Positions 40,437 through 52,140 of a stretch of 64,000 nucleotides of DNA are shown piece by piece (positions within the stretch are counted from its first letter, which is position 1; the number at the start of each line of letters is the position of its first letter). The position numbers and the translations under genes are program-made. The notes beneath the pieces are model-generated. The model searched no databases. It worked only from the letters and a program-made list of their open reading frames with translations, and was not told the DNA's origin. Origin of the DNA: Dendrolimus kikuchii (taxonomy: Eukaryota; Arthropoda; Insecta; Lepidoptera; Lasiocampidae); assembly GCA_019925095.2 (NCBI GenBank), contig CM034411.1:13764001-13828000 (forward strand), read 5' to 3'.

Positions 40437-40597
40437 GTGCAGAAGGTGATGTTAGGAGCCTTAAGAACAGACGAGCATGCATGACAAGAGTTATGAATGT
40501 CAAAGAAGCAAGTGAGGTGTGTAAGAATAAGCCTAAATGGCGCTCTGTTGTTCGTGCCTACCCCGCAAGGGAACTGGCGTGAAGTTATGTATGTATG
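40437..40597 (+). mobile_element. RTE LINE, short 3' fragment
   Basis: Begins CAGAAGGTGATGTTAGG. Perfect 14-bp TSD TATGTTATGTTTGT at 40423-40436 and 40598-40611. Confidence 0.9.
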
Positions 40598-40611
40598 TAT
40601 GTTATGTTTGT

Positions 40612-41027
40612 TATGTTACGTAACTTGTTCGCAATAAACATGATTTCATTAAATCCCAACATGAATTTACAACCCTCTGTCGCGTATAAACCGCGCCATA
40701 CAATAAAGACAACGCCCAACCGTCGCAGTAAGGTGCGGCCTGCATACAATGTCGGTAATGGATTGCTTTGTGCCTTTTTTATTATTGTTATGTACTCCAC
40801 TGATGTTACATGCCCATCCCTATGTAGCCTAGATAGTCTAGGAGTTATTAGCTTTGAGTCAAGTAAACAGATTTGTACGACATCGCAGACAAATTGCGAA
40901 GGAAGCATTGTTACTTTGCTAATTTATTTAATTGAAGGGTGCGGTTCGAAATATCCAGGTGGTATGGCATTTTTTTATTTCGAACTTGGCAAACAGGCAG
41001 ATGACCCAGCTCATGGAAAGGTCATTT
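40612..41027. other. No gene recognised
   Basis: A 166-codon frame (40595-41095) crosses an RTE tail and R300, so it is not a credible gene. Confidence 0.5.
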
Positions 41028-41345
41028 ATCCATGCAGGAATGGAGAAAGAATACAATTTCCTGCGGCCGGGCGGCCTGTCGTAAGAGGCGACTAAACAAC
41101 CTACAGCCAGGTGGTAGGGCATTTGCCCGACTGCATGGCTACCACCCCTGGTCTAAAGCATGTCGCCATAACAGCCTTGAGTTGCGTTCCGGCATTAGTG
41201 ACCAGGTTCCAGTGACCCTTAAGAGAGCAGCAGCGCATTTGTAGCACCTTTGGTGTTGCAAATGTCCATAGGCGATGGTAACCGCTTTCCATTAAGTGGG
41301 CCGTCTGCCTGTCTGCTGAACTCTTGCAATAAAAAAATAAAAAAA
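41028..41345 (+). mobile_element. R300 retroposon copy
   Basis: Full-length plus-strand copy (start CATGCAGGAATGGAG; A-rich tail). GTCATT precedes and follows it. Confidence 0.86.
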
Positions 41346-41720
41346 GTCATTACCGTCGGCTATAGATGTTTGCAACAACAAGGGCGAAGATAAATTGAGT
41401 GCCTTTAAGGTGGGATAGGGAGATGAGATAGACTCCTACCATCAAGATTCTAGCACAGAGGGGCGCTTGAAAACAAGGGATCCTGCTGACTTCCACCCCT
41501 CCTGTTGTTGAAGATGATGTCCTCCCCCGCAAAACACCCTGGGCTGGTCGACAAGCGTTGGGGCCTCAAAGATGCAGTACCTACGGACCTACTTCCTTTG
41601 GCGCCCCGTAAAAACGTGTGAGTTAGGAGCGCAGGTTCAAGTTTAGTAGGTAGTTTGACGGTTAACATCCCCGGGGTCTCCGCTGGAGGTCACGTTGGGC
41701 TTACGGCCGTTCAAGATTTC
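41346..41720 (-). mobile_element. Unclassified element sharing the R300/LINE 3' tail
   Basis: Its minus-strand 3' end reads VVANIYSRR and corresponds to GVANVHRRW in R300 and DVANVYRRR in the LINE at 12479 (DNA: TTGCAAACATCTATAGCCGA). The rest does not match either. Confidence 0.5.
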
Positions 41721-41755
41721 CACATACATCAGATACGGGCTGATAATAAAATTCC

Positions 41756-42531
41756 ATTAGTCGTCATTTATATTAAGAAATATAATGATTTCAAATAGAA
41801 CCGTAGAACGCCTCCCAAAACAATCAAAGATAGAATTGTATCGGGTCATGTCAAGTGTCTCTTCGTTGATAATATAAATTTATATTCTGAACCAGTCTTC
41901 TTCTCTCAAACTTTTGAGTACCCGGCGCCTCCACCATGTAATGGCCAGCGGTTTCTGAGCTGACCGGGATCTTAAAAAGAGACTGGGTTCAGGATTTAAG
42001 CTTATATTAGAAATCAAGAGACTTTTACATCCGTATGTTCCACTCGCGGCCCGAATACAATTCTGTCTTTGATTGTTTTGGGAGGCGTTCTACGTTTCTA
42101 TTTGAAATCATTATATATATAAAAATCAATTGCTGTTCGTTAGTCTCGCTAAAACTCGAGAACGGCTGGACTGATTTGGCTAATTTTAGTTTTGAGTTAT
42201 TTGTGGAAGTCCAGGGTAGGTTTAAAAGGTGAGTAAATATAAAAAAAATACTTGGAATATAGTAAAAACAACAATTTCGCTTTCCCTTAGAAACTATTTC
42301 TACCTGTCAAATATTTGATGTTCGTCCCGTCGTTTAGAAATCAAATTGAAAAGTCGTTCAAAAATCAAATTAAATTTAAAAGTGAAGTGTTTTTTTCATT
42401 TAGTTTTGGTTTTGAATGTCAAACGTTTGACGTTCGTCCCGTCGTTCAGAAATCAACGTTTTTTATTTATTGACTCTGAGGCGGCACGAAGTTTGCCGGG
42501 TCAGCTAGTTTCTTAATATAAATGACGACTA
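41756..42531. mobile_element. Long-inverted-repeat element with a Helitron in one arm
   Basis: The left arm 41756-41840 is the reverse complement of 42056-42115 joined to 42508-42531. The arms match over about 84 bp with two differences; the right arm is split by the Helitron. Confidence 0.8.
42116..42507 (+). mobile_element. Helitron inserted in inverted-repeat arm
   Basis: Starts within TATATATAAAAATCAATTGC (exact base ambiguous, 42108-42118) and ends GGGTCAGCTAG followed by T. The intact opposite arm supplies the empty site. A small hairpin GGCACGAAGTTTGCC precedes the end. Confidence 0.8.
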
Positions 42532-42561
42532 AAGAGGTTAGTCGTTACAGTACCTATTTGA

Positions 42562-42810
42562 AATTTATTGTCTAAAAATACGCAACTTGACAGACGTGCG
42601 TCAGTAGTAAAATACGTGAAAAATAAAATAAATCGTTGGACAGAGTATAACAGTCGTACAATATTGGGCACATCACAACATGTAATGCTAAAAATATCAG
42701 CTGTACTGAAAATGGTTTCCACCGCAATGGGAGTGGTTGCGGTCGGAACCCTAATGGCTGGTGTTACGTCACGCTTTTATATAAACACGGCCGAGGAAAA
42801 TGTTTATTGA
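42562..42810 (+). CDS. Unrecognised 80-codon ORF with a hydrophobic segment
   Basis: The frame reads KNTQLDRRASVVKYVKNKIN, RWTEYNSRTILGTSQHVMLK, ISAVLKMVSTAMGVVAVGTL, MAGVTSRFYINTAEENVY and stops. The first ATG falls in HVMLK; an upstream start would be TTG. A likely transmembrane helix spans about residues 50-68. It could be a terminal exon (AG at 42593-42594 gives a usable acceptor) or part of an unknown mobile element. I see no homology to any element here and do not recognise it. Confidence 0.3.
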   Translation, partial: NLLSKNTQLDRRASVVKYVKNKINRWTEYNSRTILGTSQHVMLKISAVLKMVSTAMGVVAVGTLMAGVTSRFYINTAEENVY

Positions 42811-43012
42811 GTTATATAACAGAATAGCGTGAATCGGAATAATTTTAACGGTTTTATAGAGTTTTGGCCAAAATGGAAGCCTTATGAAATCATGTATGTC
42901 TGTGTTGGGTTTTCAGATTCTGCTTCGAATTCTTTCATAAGTTTTTTCTCATTTATCGTTGAAAAGCAATGACAATGTCAAGGCCTATTTTTTATTAATG
43001 TTTTAAGGATAT

Positions 43013-43442
43013 TGTTACGAGCTACAGGACTCGAATTAAAAATGCCGTTGGAATTACTATAGAATTTATTAGAAGTATACAAACACGTATAACAAATATA
43101 ACTGGACACAACCAGTACCAACTGAACGATTCAATAACACGCGCAAAGTCCGTCACTATACAGATTATCGAATGTACACACGTCTTGCTTGTATCGTAGT
43201 CGTCGCTTGATTCCCCCCCCCCGGTTCGGGCATCGTTTTATACTAAGCTGTACAATACAACAATCGACCGCGTGGACTGAAGTTTCCGAGAAACCGTAAT
43301 CTGCACACCTGCGTCCATGAACAAGTATAATAGCAATAGAATGTTTTCTTAATAACAAATTTTAAACGCGAAGTAAACAAAAGGAATCCAAATGCGGGGA
43401 AGGTAATAAACCAGGTGTGCATTTACTTTGTCGGCGTGTAAC
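43013..43442 (-). mobile_element. Solo LTR, same family as 924 and 27941
   Basis: Plus-strand edges are TGTTACGAGC and GGCGTGTAACA. Internal matches include CACGCGCAAAGTCCGTCAC. The flanks ATAT/CTAT differ by one base. A C-run near 43216-43227 is private. Confidence 0.75.
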
Positions 43443-44160
43443 ACTATTTATTTAATTTATTTGTGAAACATGCAATAATTATAATTCTTACAATATAAAA
43501 CACATAACTTAATACACATATCAACTAAGTTTCCACTAAAAAAACTATTCGTGTTACGCATTTGCCTGATACAACTATAAGAAAATGATAATAAATTTGA
43601 TGCAATATTGGAAAATTAGATATAAAATAAAAAAAAGGAATTAAATAATACAATACAACACAAATCAAAAACAAAAACTACAATTTGTCTATTTATCTAT
43701 ATCATTCTTAAGTCATCATTTAATTATAATTAATAAAATTATAATTAAAATTTTAATTAATAAATTATTTTTAGTGGGTCTATCCTTACCCACAGTAGTA
43801 CGTACACCTTTTTCTGCAAGTGCCTGCCAGCCCTGTATTTGGGCCACCCCTCCGCATTCAAGCAGTACATGGGCGGCTTCTTCTTCTGCTTCCAGGCAAG
43901 CCTTGCACAGGGGGCTGCCCGTGACACGTATATTGAAAAGATGTCTGTTAAAATTTTCATGTCCAGTGGCTGCATTTACTAGTCTCAGCCGGGATTGACT
44001 AAGCTTTAGAATCGTCCTAGTAAAACGCAAGTTTGTTCGGTGCATTGCCAACTTAGCTTGCCTGCATTCCTCCAGGTTGTCCCAAAATTCCAACATCTCC
44101 CAACGTAGTATGCACAGTCGGGGTATGAAAAGGTTCTTCACCTTAAAGTCGACTCGATCT
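43443..44160 (-). pseudogene. LINE C-terminus (R1/I-type Cys-His motif) and 3' UTR
   Basis: Minus-strand codons give NLRFTRTILKLSQSRLRLVN, AATGHENFNRHLF and the Cys-His motif CKACLEAEEEAAHVLLEC. This matches the end of LINEs with an RNase H-type C-terminal region followed by C-x2-C-x7-H-x4-C. The frame runs out in AT-rich sequence at 43716, and the 3' UTR continues to 43443 (shared with 29285-29499). Confidence 0.72.
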
Positions 44161-44832
44161 TAAAGTCGAGTAAAAAAAACAGTACCGCCACCATTTTAAT
44201 GATTGTTACGTTTATAAAAGTTGAAACGTGAAAAAAAAAATGCAATGTTGACAATGATAGACACCGAAATTAACAACACTTTTAATCATCAGAAACAAAA
44301 AGGATAGTATCACTACGCTTATCATAAATAGTATAAAACTCATAAAAAGGATTTAAATCTGTAAACAGTGTTTCTAAACAAGATAGAAAATCAAACAACT
44401 ATGATCTAAGTCACTTTAAACTTTATTGTCGAATAGTTAAACATTTTTTTTTTGTGGAATAGTCTGTTCTGTGACTTAGTTCGAAAAGGTAACATGTGCT
44501 CGCTGAAGGTTAAATGAATCTATATGAAAACTAGCGAACCTTTTCATACCGCGAGTGTACATAGAACTAAAATACTTTAAGTTCGTGAGCAAAAAACAAC
44601 TTATTACTTAATGATTTTCTACAATCTAATCAAGATATTCTCAACGTACCATTCTAATTAATTAATTCATACCCTAGATCCTGAATGCGTTTGCACAATG
44701 AATTACGACAGGCGGATACAAATTATTTATTTGTTTTTTAACTAGATATGCCAGCGGCTACGCACGACTAATATTTATAGGTAGGTACTCATATCTTGTG
44801 AACCCTGTGAGATATATATATATCTATATATA
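44161..44832. other. No gene recognised
   Basis: AT-rich with TATATA runs near the right end. Confidence 0.4.
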
Positions 44833-45041
44833 CTAGCTGTCCCGGAAGACGTTGTTCTGTCCTGAAGAAATAAAATTTAGAACCCGATTCGAACGCCACC
44901 TACCGGATCCAAATGTAAGCTATCCTATCTTTCAAGTCGGATCAAACTGCACCCGGTGTGCAAATTTGATTAAAATCGGTCAAGTAGTTTAGGAGTCCAT
45001 CGCGGACAAACAACGTGACACGTAATTTATATATATTAAGA
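44833..45041 (-). mobile_element. Short Helitron
   Basis: Minus strand begins TCTTAATATATATAAATTAC and ends GGGACAGCTAG (44833-44836) with A outside. Reverse partner of 36943. Confidence 0.82.
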
Positions 45042-45425
45042 TATATATACATATTTATATATTTACATAAAAGGGAAATATAGCTAAAGATAAAATATTG
45101 GTCCTAAACCGGGAACGTTCCCAATAGGTTGGCGGCGTTGCCACGTTTTATAGCAACGCATAATCTTTGACCAAAACAGACGCCAGCCTTCTGGTCGCGT
45201 GTGACATCTACCCCACGGACCTAGAGTATATATACAAAAATTGTATGCCGTAATTTAAGAAATGAGGTATTGCTGTGCCTGGACTGTCCGAAACGGCACT
45301 GATTTTCAATGCCCACCTCCTAAATGACATATCATGCATCTATATGTAGCACGAAAAAAAGGCGTTATCAGCGCGACTTTTTTGCCTATCTTATGGAAAT
45401 GACGTCACTTACCGGTACAAAATAT
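45042..45425. other. Low-copy stretch, no gene proven
   Basis: A TATATATAC box precedes a 21-codon frame MRYCCAWTVRNGTDFQCPPPK. Interesting but too short to call. Confidence 0.3.
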
Positions 45426-45705
45426 ATCAAATTCAAAAGTCTTTATTCAAAATAAGTTCCACTGGAGAACACTTTTTGAAGGTCATACATGTAAGTTAAA
45501 ATTCAATTTTACTTCCTATTCTATACTGCTTCGCAATGTGTTATTGCTGTTAAGGAGAAGAAGCGGCAAGAAACTCCCCAGCAACACGTCTAGCTAAAAT
45601 TTGTTTTTTTTTTAATTTTTTATTCTATTTATATCTCAAATTCTTTTTTTATAAGTTTTATATAGAAGTATGCTACAGAAGTACTTTTCGAAGAATTAAT
45701 GGAGT
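45426..45705 (-). mobile_element. LINE 3' UTR with stem-loop
   Basis: Reverse complement of 55870-56165. Carries CGTGTTGCTGGGGAG ... CAGCAATAACAC, the Jockey-type stem-loop. No coding part left. Confidence 0.72.
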
Positions 45706-45819
45706 TACACCAAACAGTGCATGCTCAGTAAGACTAAGTCACAGTAAGAGGAAAGAAGTGTTGACCCAGGACACAATCTAGTTCTGGGTTGAAGTTTTAT
45801 TTAAATCCTTTCAATAGTC

Positions 45820-46132
45820 ATCCGTGCAGGAACGGAGAAAGAATACAATTTCCTGCGGCCAGGCGGCCTGTCGTAAGAGGCGACAAAACAACCCACAGCC
45901 AGGTAGTAGGGTATTTGCTCAACTGGATGGCGACCATCCCTGACCTAGAGTATGCCGCCATAACAACCTTGTGTTGTGTTCCGGCATTAGTGACCATGTT
46001 CCAGTCTCCCTTAAGAGAGCAGCAGCGCATTTGTAGTACTTTTGGTGTTACAAATGTCCATAGGCGATGGTAACCGCTTTCCATCAAGTGGGCCGTCTGC
46101 CTGTCTGCTGAACTCCAGCAATAAAAAAAAAA
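45820..46132 (+). mobile_element. R300 retroposon copy
   Basis: Full length, from CCGTGCAGGAACGGAG to the A-rich tail. It abuts a CR1 tail. Confidence 0.86.
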
Positions 46133-46135
46133 TCT

Positions 46136-46262
46136 GGGGTTGTCTGGAAGAGATCGCTTTTTAGCGATAAGACCTCCCTTTGTGCATAATTAGACATAGT
46201 TTTAGTCTGTAACTTATTTTTTTGTATTGGTGTACAATAAAGAGTTATTGATTGATTGATGT
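46136..46262 (+). mobile_element. CR1-type LINE 3' tail
   Basis: Contains ATCGCT (46153-46158), TTTT, AGCGAT (46163-46168), then TGTACAATAAAG and an (ATTG)n tail. No coding part. Confidence 0.8.
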
Positions 46263-46660
46263 TTCTAATTTTCTTTTCCTTTTCTTTTCTTTACCATATC
46301 CTTTCTTTTCTTTTCGTTTTATTTCTTGTAATTTATTGGTTTACGTTAAGCTTTTCTCATCTCTCTTGAAAACATTTATTTCATAACCTACAAAAACTGT
46401 TTTATTTCTAAGCATAGAAATGATCCCTTCGCAATCCTCGTTAATGTAAGCAGATTTATCTTTACCAAATTAACCAAATATAATAGAAAGAAACCCAGCA
46501 CTTAGTAACAAAATAATAACGTAATGTAAGTAATATTTTTCTTTCATTTATTTATCAATCACTTAGTTTTTTAACTATAATTTTCTTTTTAAGATAATAG
46601 TTTGGGAAAATAAAACCGCATTATAATATAACCAGATACTCTCGTATCTGGTGAAATAAA
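46263..46660. other. No gene recognised
   Basis: T-rich and A-rich stretches, nothing else. Confidence 0.4.
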
Positions 46661-46664
46661 ATTT

Positions 46665-46766
46665 ATATACATACATAACATCAAGCCAGTTCCCTTGCGG
46701 GGTAGGCACGAACAACAGAGCGCCATTCAGGCTCATTCTTACACACCTCACTTGCTTCTTGACAAA
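46665..46766 (-). mobile_element. RTE LINE, very short 3' end
   Basis: About 100 bp of RTE 3' end with tail; AAAATTTA on both sides may be the TSD. Confidence 0.8.
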
Positions 46767-46769
46767 ATT

Positions 46770-47233
46770 TACTACTTACATTTAATACAAATACACGTAA
46801 TAATGAATTCCTGTGGTGAAACAGTTTATAAAAATATAACGTGTTTATAAAAAGTACCTTCTACATATTTACAATTGAAATTGTCACGGTTTTAAAGTTA
46901 TCGTATTAGATCATTTCTTATAGACTCTTGTTGTTATTATCTTTTATTGTGTTTATTATAATGTTTAATTTGTAGTACACTCAACTGGCGGGTGGAGAAT
47001 TTTTAGAAAATATATTACCTGTTGAATTAAAACTTAAAATTATAGTGTATATATACATATTATTATTATTATTATTTTTAACTTCTTTTTTGGTATTTAA
47101 ACTTATTTGGTATTATTATTGGAAAACATATATACGTACATATTATTAATAAATTATTATTATATTATATATTGATAAATTGGTACTATATTCTAGTAAT
47201 ATTGATCATTAGGTAATAAATATATTTTGTTGT
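46770..47233. other. AT-rich upstream region of the CR1 element
   Basis: Includes ATT-rich runs (47060-47080). It may hold the 5' UTR; no ORF1 is seen. Confidence 0.4.
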
Positions 47234-50162
47234 ATGTCTATTTCGAGTATCTCAAGTAGTACTTGTGATGACTTTTTATCCGTCTGTAGCGATGATAGTT
47301 TTCGCAGTTTACCGTCGTTGAGTGATAATCTAGTTTCTCAATTCACAGACTTTCCGAGGAATTTCAATGCTGTTCACATAAATGCTCAAAGTATTCCGGC
47401 TCATTTCCCAGATATGCTGGCGACTTTTAATTGTAAAAACATACATGCTATTTTGATATCAGAATCATGGCTGAAGCCCTGTCTCTCGACTGTTGCCTAC
47501 ACTTTACCAGGGTACCATTTGATACGTAACGACCGCCTTGGCTCACGTGGTGGTGGTGTTGCCATATATTTACGCAACTATATTCCTTTTAAACTAGTAT
47601 CTCAATCAACACAACCGCCCCCTCCAAATGCAGGTGAACATATTTTTATCGAACTCAATTTACAACACACTAAGCTATTACTTGGCGTATACTACTGCCC
47701 CTCATCTAATATAAACTTTTTCTCATCTTTTGAGACTATTTTAGAAAATTTTATGCCCTCATACAATCACACCATTATTATGGGTGACTTTAACACATGC
47801 CTCTTAAAACAAGACACGTTGCTCATTCTTCAAATCTGTTTCTGAGTCATGTGGCCTGTCAATTCTACCTTTACATGCTACCCATCATTTTCCCAACTCC
47901 ACTCCTTCTCTACTTGACCTTATCCTAGTATCATCCCCTAATTTAGTATTAAATCATGGACAATACCCTGCTGACGCATTTTCATGCCATGATCTTATCT
48001 TCTTGTCGTTTGAAATTCGAGCTCCTAAAGTGAACCCCAAACTACTGTTGCAGCGTAATTTTTGTGGTATGAACATTGAGAATCTTAAAGCAGACGCTTT
48101 AAATATTGATTGGACGCTTCTTACCGGCAGCGGTTGTATCGACGAAAAAGTCAGTATTCTAAATGAAAACATAGTAAAATTGTATGACAAGCACGCACCA
48201 GTTCGAGCTATTAAAATTAAACATTTACCTGCGCCTTGGCTTACTGAAGAAATCAAGTTGGTACTATCGAAGAAAGCTACTGCAAAAACTAGACATAACC
48301 GTCGACCAACTCCTTCAAATTGGGAAAAATATGTTTTGATCCGTAATCACTGCAATAAGGTGTGTAGAGATGCACAACGTCGCCACATTCACGATTCAGT
48401 TCAAAACGGAGATCCAGCTAAAATCTGGAAATTCCTCAAATCATTGGGAGTTGGAAAGCCGCAAAATAACTCTATTCCTTCAGACTTAAATGTTGATTCT
48501 CTGAATAGCCATTTTGTTTCATCGTCTCATATTGATAAGACATGTAAAGATAACACACTTAAACTTTTCTCTTCACTTCCAACCCCTGATTATTCTCAAT
48601 TTGTCTTTACTCAGTTCACCGACTGTGATGTTAAGAAAAGTATTGTATCAATTACATCGAAGGCGGTGGGCAGCGACAGTGTTAGCCGTAACATGATTCT
48701 TCCTATCCTAGATATTGTTCTTCCTATTATTACCCACATTTTAAATTTCTCTATTTCTAACGGCTCGTTTCCAAAAATTTGGAAAGAAGCACTTGTCACC
48801 CCTATCCCAAAGAAATCCAATCCTAGTTCCTTTTCTGACTTTCGTCCCATTTCCATACTTTCATTTTTATCCAAAGTCCTAGAACGACTTGTCCATAACC
48901 AGCTAAGCATTTTCTTAAATAAAAACGATCTCCTCAACCCTTTTCAGTCCGGTTTCCGCCCTGGTTACAGCACTGTCACTGCCTTAGTCAAAATCACCGA
49001 CGACATAAGATTCGCTATGGATGAAGGCAAAGTGACAATGCTTACCTTGCTAGATTTCAGCAATGCTTTCAACGCTGTTGACTTCGATATCCTGCTTGGT
49101 ATACTCTACTCTCTTAACATATCTCCAAAGGTAATTGAGTGGTTTCGAAATTACCTGTTTGGCCGGCGGCAGCGGATTCGTATTGATGAATCCCATTCAT
49201 CCTGGTGCGATACGTATGCCGGCGTACCACAGGGTGGCGTCTTATCTCCTCTACTTTTCGCAATTTTTATTAATTCTATATCCAACAAACTTCGATGCTC
49301 CTACCACCTTTACGCAGATGATCTCCAAATTTATACACATGCTTCTATTGAAGAACTCTCAGATGCTATTAAGATCATAAATGAGGATTTATCATCGATC
49401 GTAGATTGGAGTAGATCTCATGGACTAGCAGTGAATCCAAAGAAAACTCAAAGTATTGTTGTTGGGAGTTCGAGGATGGTTGCAAAAATTCACTGGCCCG
49501 CTTTACCCCCTATCACATTTGACGGAATCAAAATCCCAATAGCTGATTCAGTAAAAAACCTAGGGGTTCATATCGACAAAACGTTATCCTGGGAACCCCA
49601 ACTTAAAGAGGTTAGTCGCAAAGTATTCGCTTCCGCAGCTTCCTTGCGGAGACTGCGGAACTTCTTGCCACATACCACAAAAATTGCACTGGCACAATCC
49701 CTTCTTTTACCCATTCTAGACTATGCTGATGCTAGCTATCTCGATCTCGCAGAATACCAGTTAGATAAACTTGAGCGACTCCAGAATTTTTGTATCCGTT
49801 TCATATTTGGTTTGCGCAAATATGATCATATATCTGAATTTCGCACTAAGCTCAAGTGGCTCCCTATCCGCCTTCGCCGGAATACGCATATCCTGTCTCT
49901 ATTATACAATGTATTGTTTAGTCCTAAGTCTCCCCCTTATCTTAAGGAACGTTTCCAATTTTTCAATGTGAATCAGGAGAAATTCCTCAGGTCATCAGTG
50001 AATATGAGACTAGAGACACCGCTCAATACAACCAGGTTTTATAATCACTCTTTCAGTGTTCAAGCTGTCCAATTATGGAACATGCTTCCACTGGAAGTAA
50101 GGCAAGCCCAATCTGTATCCGCCTTTAATAAACTTGTTAAGGATTACTACCTCAAAGTATAA
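47234..50162 (+). pseudogene. CR1-group LINE ORF2: endonuclease and RT, one frameshift
   Basis: The endonuclease part reads NAVHINAQSIPAHFPDMLAT, LISESWLKP, RLGSRGGGVAIYLR and IIMGDFNTCLL. The frame then ends at 47845, while the correct continuation (RCSFFKSVSESCGLSILPLH, CHDLIFLSFEIR) is one register away from about 47815. The RT has FRPISILSFLSKVLERL, FQSGFRPGYSTVTALV, LLDFSNAFNAVDFD, GVPQGGVLSPLLF, the catalytic YADD in HLYADDLQIYT, and KNLGVHIDKTLSW, ending VKDYYLKV at 50162. A single indel in the A-run near 47810-47816 separates the two parts. The bulk is well preserved, so the copy is young. The clade (CR1/L2/Daphne group) is by motif style. Confidence 0.9.
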
Positions 50163-50475
50163 TTTGTGCTGTCATTATTGTACGTATCTTTATTCTATTT
50201 ATTGAATTAATATAATATGTATTCCTTTTAATAGACGATATTTATGTGTGCGCGTGTGTGTGTTTGTGTATGGATATTTTTTTTATATATGTATGTTTAT
50301 ATATATAATATTACTATGTTTTATGTACTTAATCATGTGTATATAAATCTGTATGTATATTTATATAATAATATTAATATATAAAATATGTAACACTTTT
50401 AAAATATTGTGCAGTAAACCCTGCCCTAGCTTTTGTGCCATATTTCTCTCTCCATCCCAAGGTTGTCTGGAAGAG

Positions 50476-50490
50476 ATCGCTGTCAGCGAT
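50476..50490 (+). promoter_or_regulatory. CR1 3' terminal hairpin
   Basis: ATCGCT-GTC-AGCGAT. The same hairpin with a variable loop lies in tails at 37994, 46153 and 59450; probable RT recognition structure (inference). Confidence 0.65.
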
Positions 50491-50591
50491 AAGACCGCCA
50501 TTTGTACTAATTCTTAAGCTGTTTTTGTGTACTATTTCATAAATTTTATTGTACAATAAAGTATATTCTATTCTATTCTATTCTATTCTAT

Positions 50592-51430
50592 AAATAGGAA
50601 TTTGGGAAATACGACCCACTTTGAGAACATTTGTCCAAGGTAATGTACACCGCCCAAAGTAAAATGTCAAAACAATGCGAAAAGCACTTTAATATTTAAT
50701 CCGCAAATATAACGTTCATTTTCTGACACCGTACTGTGCGCCGTCACTAGTGTTGCGAGTTGTCGATGTCGAAAATTATATCGATAATACTTAATGAAAG
50801 ACATATCGAGGATTGAAATGCTGTTTGTTTCGAACGATATTTATGACCTTTACATGAGATCGATTTAAAATTTAAAAATTTAAACAATAATTTATTACAA
50901 AAACTACTAAAGCTATTTAAACATGAGTAATATAATAATAATGATAAATTTTTAGAGTGACAGCCAAAAGTGATTAGATAGCCCTATAAATTCGTGATAA
51001 CCGTGCGTACGTATATACTTAAGTCACAATTATTTTTTCTAATTGTGTAATAATGTGTAGATTACATTTTGCAGAAAGTCTATTAATATGAATTATTTTG
51101 CTACGCGACTATAAATTAAAATTGTAAAAAGTAAAAATTAGGGGTGACCGCGACACATAACTAACTCTAGCTTTTTTGTAAAATGTATAATAAATTTATT
51201 TTTAACATATACAAGAAAAGAAATTAAAATCTGAATAATTAAAAAAAAACTTCAGGTTGCCGACTTTCGTTTTGACACGAAAACTTCATAAAACTTTTTC
51301 ATATTTGTTTAAATAAAAACGTTTAAATTCGAGCTAAACTAAAAAAAAACTACAATATATCTTTTATCTAAGCCACGGAAAATGAAACCTAGGAATTTCT
51401 AAATCCAATATAACAAGATAGCGATGGCGC
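50592..51430. other. No gene recognised
   Basis: AT-rich, low-copy within this window. Confidence 0.4.
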
Positions 51431-51433
51431 TTT

Positions 51434-51497
51434 CATGTCCTATCCAACTTTAGCTCTAGAAGTATGGACTTCTAGTGCTAAAGTTGGGTAGGACATG
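51434..51497 (+). repeat. 64-nt near-perfect hairpin
   Basis: A 30-nt arm (51434-51463) pairs with 51468-51497 across a 4-nt ATGG loop, with one T-T mismatch and one G-T pair. CATGATTTTAAAAT then occurs twice just downstream. Confidence 0.8.
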
Positions 51498-51987
51498 ATT
51501 TTAAAATCAGTTTGTTTGTTTCATGATTTTAAAATTTAAATTTTGAGCCCTAGCAGTACAAATCTATTTTGTATGGGACAAATGTACTGCCTCACACGTG
51601 TACTACTCAGCACTAGATGGGCCTCGGCTTGCAGGGCATAATATAGCCCCGCTGGTAGATCTACCTTTGACACGGAAGAGCATTCTATCTCGATCCTCCA
51701 CCGAGTCGGGGTATCCCTAAACATAGTTTTTTGTTACTGATCGATTATCGTATAAAAATGTTGTCCTACCATGTCCAAGCTTATCGATATCGAAACTATT
51801 ACAACCCTATGTTTAGCGTGAAATGACAACATTATCATATCGTATAGTGCTGCGCGAATTATTATTGTTTCGGTCCGAATAATCGATGAATAGATAATTG
51901 CTGTTCGATCTAATAAATCTATTATAATCAACGGCCGCGATCGGATAAGGGTTTGTACACACTGATTGCATTCATGTTTATTATAAA
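51498..51987. other. No gene recognised
   Basis: Contains no strong frame or matched repeat. Confidence 0.4.
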
Positions 51988-52140
51988 CTAGCTTTTGGCC
52001 CGCAGCTTTGGCTCGCGTTAATCCTACGGGAACCGTACATTTCCCAGGATAAAAAGTAGCGTATGTGCTATTTCAGACTTATAATCTATCTCTGTGCCAA
52101 ATTTCATCCAGATACATTCAGCCTTTCTGGCGTGATTTAA
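51988..52140 (-). mobile_element. Helitron 3' part, cut by R300
   Basis: CTAG at 51988-51991 with A outside; stem GGCCCGCAGCTTTGGCTCGC. Body text TTTCCCAGGATAAAAAGTA is typical of the worn Helitrons here. Confidence 0.55.

Larger units (their letters stand above)
47234..50591 (+). mobile_element. CR1-group LINE with (ATTCT)n tail
   Basis: Contains the coding region (47234-50162), a 3' UTR, a terminal hairpin at 50476-50490, TTGTACAATAAAG and ATTCT repeats to 50591. Short 3' microsatellite tails and no poly(A) fit the CR1 group. ORF1 was not found. Confidence 0.88.

Noticed and set aside
40595..41095. 166-codon plus-strand ORF
   Set aside because: It runs through an RTE tail, spacer and R300, so it is a chance fusion.
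43216..43227. C-run as a regulatory site
   Set aside because: It is a private homopolymer in one solo LTR copy.
45264..45330. MRYCCAWTVRNG as the start of a THAP-type protein
   Set aside because: Only 21 codons, and the spacing of Cys residues does not fit; a TATA-like box alone is weak in AT-rich DNA.
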